Assembly: GCA_017613225.1 (NCBI GenBank)
Contig: JAGAEH010000160.1
Span: forward strand, 1 to 5,776
Reading direction: 5' to 3'
Origin: Lachnospiraceae bacterium
GTDB taxonomy: Bacteria > Bacillota > Clostridia > Lachnospirales > Lachnospiraceae
DNA: 5,776 nt
Under the pieces are notes generated by a model. That model was not told where the DNA came from. It did not search any database and worked only from the letters and a program-made list of their open reading frames with translations. This document shows positions 4,762 to 5,776 of this stretch, piece by piece (the first letter of the stretch is position 1; every line of letters begins with the position of its first letter). Both the position numbers and the translations under genes were made by a program.

Positions 4762-5769
4762 ATGTACCCCATCATCGACATGCACTGCGACACCATCTCC
4801 AAGATCTACAAGAGCCGCCTGGAGGGCAGCACCGTCAGCCTGCGGGAAAACGACATGCACCTGGACCTGCTGCGGATGAAGCAGGGCGGGTATCTCTGCC
4901 AGTGCTTCGCGCTGTTCACCCATCTGCAGCACATGAAAGATGCAGGGCTGGACCCCTACTCAGTGGCCAAGGCCATGTCCGACGTCTTTGATGAGGAAAT
5001 GGCTGCCAATCCCGACCTGGTACGGCCCGTCACCACGGCGGACCAGATCCTGGCCAACCAGAAGGACGGCGTGATCTCCGCCCTAAAGAACATCGAGGAA
5101 GGCGCCGTGTACAAGGGCGATCCGGAGCTGGTCAAAGCCTTCTACGGCATGGGCGTGCGCAAGTCCACCCTGACCTGGAACTTCGAAAACGAACTGGCCT
5201 TCCCCAACCGCATGACCACCGACCCCGACCTGGGCACGCCGAAGATGATCCCCGAGACCGAGCGCGGCCTGAAACCCGCCGGGAAGGAAGTGATCCAGCT
5301 GATGGAGGAACTGGGCATGCTGATCGACGTCAGCCACCTGGGGGATAAAGGCATCTTCGATATCTTCGACATCGTCAAAAAGGATACGCCGGTGCTGGCC
5401 AGCCACTCCAACGCCAGGGCCGTGACGCCCCACCCCCGCAACCTTACCGACGAGATGCTTAAGCTCATCGCGGACCACGGCGGCGTCACCGGCATCAATT
5501 TCTGCATCGCCTTCCTGAACGAGAACAGTGATGTGAGCCGCGTGGAGGACATGGTACGGCATATCAAGTACATCCGCAATGTGGGCGGCATCGACATGAT
5601 CGGCCTGGGCACCGACTACGACGGCATCGGCGGCACCCTGGAACTGAAGGGCGGCCAGGACATGCAGAAGCTGGCGGACGCCCTGTCCCTGGCGGGCTTC
5701 ACCACGGACGAGATCGAAAAAATCTTTTATAAGAACGTGCTGCGCGTGTACCAGAGCGTGCTGAAATAA
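4762..5769 (+). CDS. Membrane dipeptidase family (M19) metallopeptidase
   Basis: This complete 335-residue M19 (renal dipeptidase) protein is a zinc-dependent TIM-barrel enzyme family that splits dipeptides, often tolerating a D-residue at the second position. Visible landmarks are DMHCD at 6-10 (ligands His8, Asp10), IEEG at 111-114 (bridging Glu112 or Glu113), GVRKSTLTWNFENELA at 131-146, GKEVIQLMEELGMLIDVSH at 174-192 (His192), ASHSNARAV at 213-221 (His215) and GLGTDYDG at 281-288 (catalytic-site Asp285). All metal ligands are present, so an active enzyme is expected. No signal peptide or lipobox is seen, so despite the family name it is probably cytoplasmic. The family's C-terminal GGN..R motif reads YKNVLRV (323-329). 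The start has a full AAAGGAGG site 5 nt upstream. It is divergent from the ProC-like gene, and no terminator is visible before the window ends 7 bp later. Confidence 0.93.
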   Translation: MYPIIDMHCDTISKIYKSRLEGSTVSLRENDMHLDLLRMKQGGYLCQCFALFTHLQHMKDAGLDPYSVAKAMSDVFDEEMAANPDLVRPVTTADQILANQKDGVISALKNIEEGAVYKGDPELVKAFYGMGVRKSTLTWNFENELAFPNRMTTDPDLGTPKMIPETERGLKPAGKEVIQLMEELGMLIDVSHLGDKGIFDIFDIVKKDTPVLASHSNARAVTPHPRNLTDEMLKLIADHGGVTGINFCIAFLNENSDVSRVEDMVRHIKYIRNVGGIDMIGLGTDYDGIGGTLELKGGQDMQKLADALSLAGFTTDEIEKIFYKNVLRVYQSVLK

Positions 5770-5776
5770 AGACTGA

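Noticed and set aside
4025..4879. 284-codon plus-strand open frame across the ProC-like gene and into the M19 gene
   Set aside because: It crosses a divergent promoter region and two well-supported genes in the wrong frame. Its sequence shows no family feature.
4671..4991. ATG at 4671 just after the predicted -10 of the M19 gene, opening an Arg-rich frame
   Set aside because: It has no ribosome binding site, would start at or before the predicted transcript start, and overlaps the M19 gene out of frame. A leader peptide is not supported.

Overview
The window is GC-rich, gene-dense bacterial DNA. The genes have strong AGGAGG-type ribosome binding sites and ATG starts, the promoters are near-consensus sigma-A type, and one protein combines a zinc ribbon with a Gln-rich tail. 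This fits a GC-rich anaerobic member of the Bacillota, class Clostridia. That placement is inferred from style and protein families only, because no rRNA or marker gene is present.

Layout. (1) 1-633, minus: a zinc-ribbon protein with a Gln/Trp/Pro-rich repeat tail, cut by the window edge. (2) 655-1887, minus: an M20D-type amidohydrolase just upstream of (1) and probably in the same operon. (3) 1888-2024: a compact divergent control region with two nearly consensus promoters whose -35 boxes face each other 2 bp apart and form a palindrome. (4) 2025-3227, plus: a second, distinct M20D-type amidohydrolase. (5) 3228-3744: a 517-bp gap between convergent genes. It holds an imperfect tandem duplication of the upstream gene's 3' end, an intrinsic terminator, and a regular array of four hairpins with shared 11-bp arms at about 85-bp spacing. 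(6) 3745-4509, minus: an oxidoreductase related to pyrroline-5-carboxylate reductase that lacks that enzyme's usual substrate-site motifs. (7) 4510-4761: a second divergent promoter region. (8) 4762-5769, plus: an M19 (renal dipeptidase family) metallopeptidase, complete.

Three of the five genes encode metal-dependent hydrolases of N-acyl-amino acids or small peptides, and a fourth encodes an NAD(P)-dependent enzyme of an amino-acid-related family. The region therefore looks like a small cytoplasmic module for using peptides or acyl-amino acids. It is arranged as two divergent gene pairs that converge on the hairpin array. Exact substrates cannot be read from the sequence.

The most unusual part is the hairpin array at 3400-3691, which resembles a REP/BIME-type palindromic repeat cluster. 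The face-to-face promoters at 1926-1985 are the second most notable feature.
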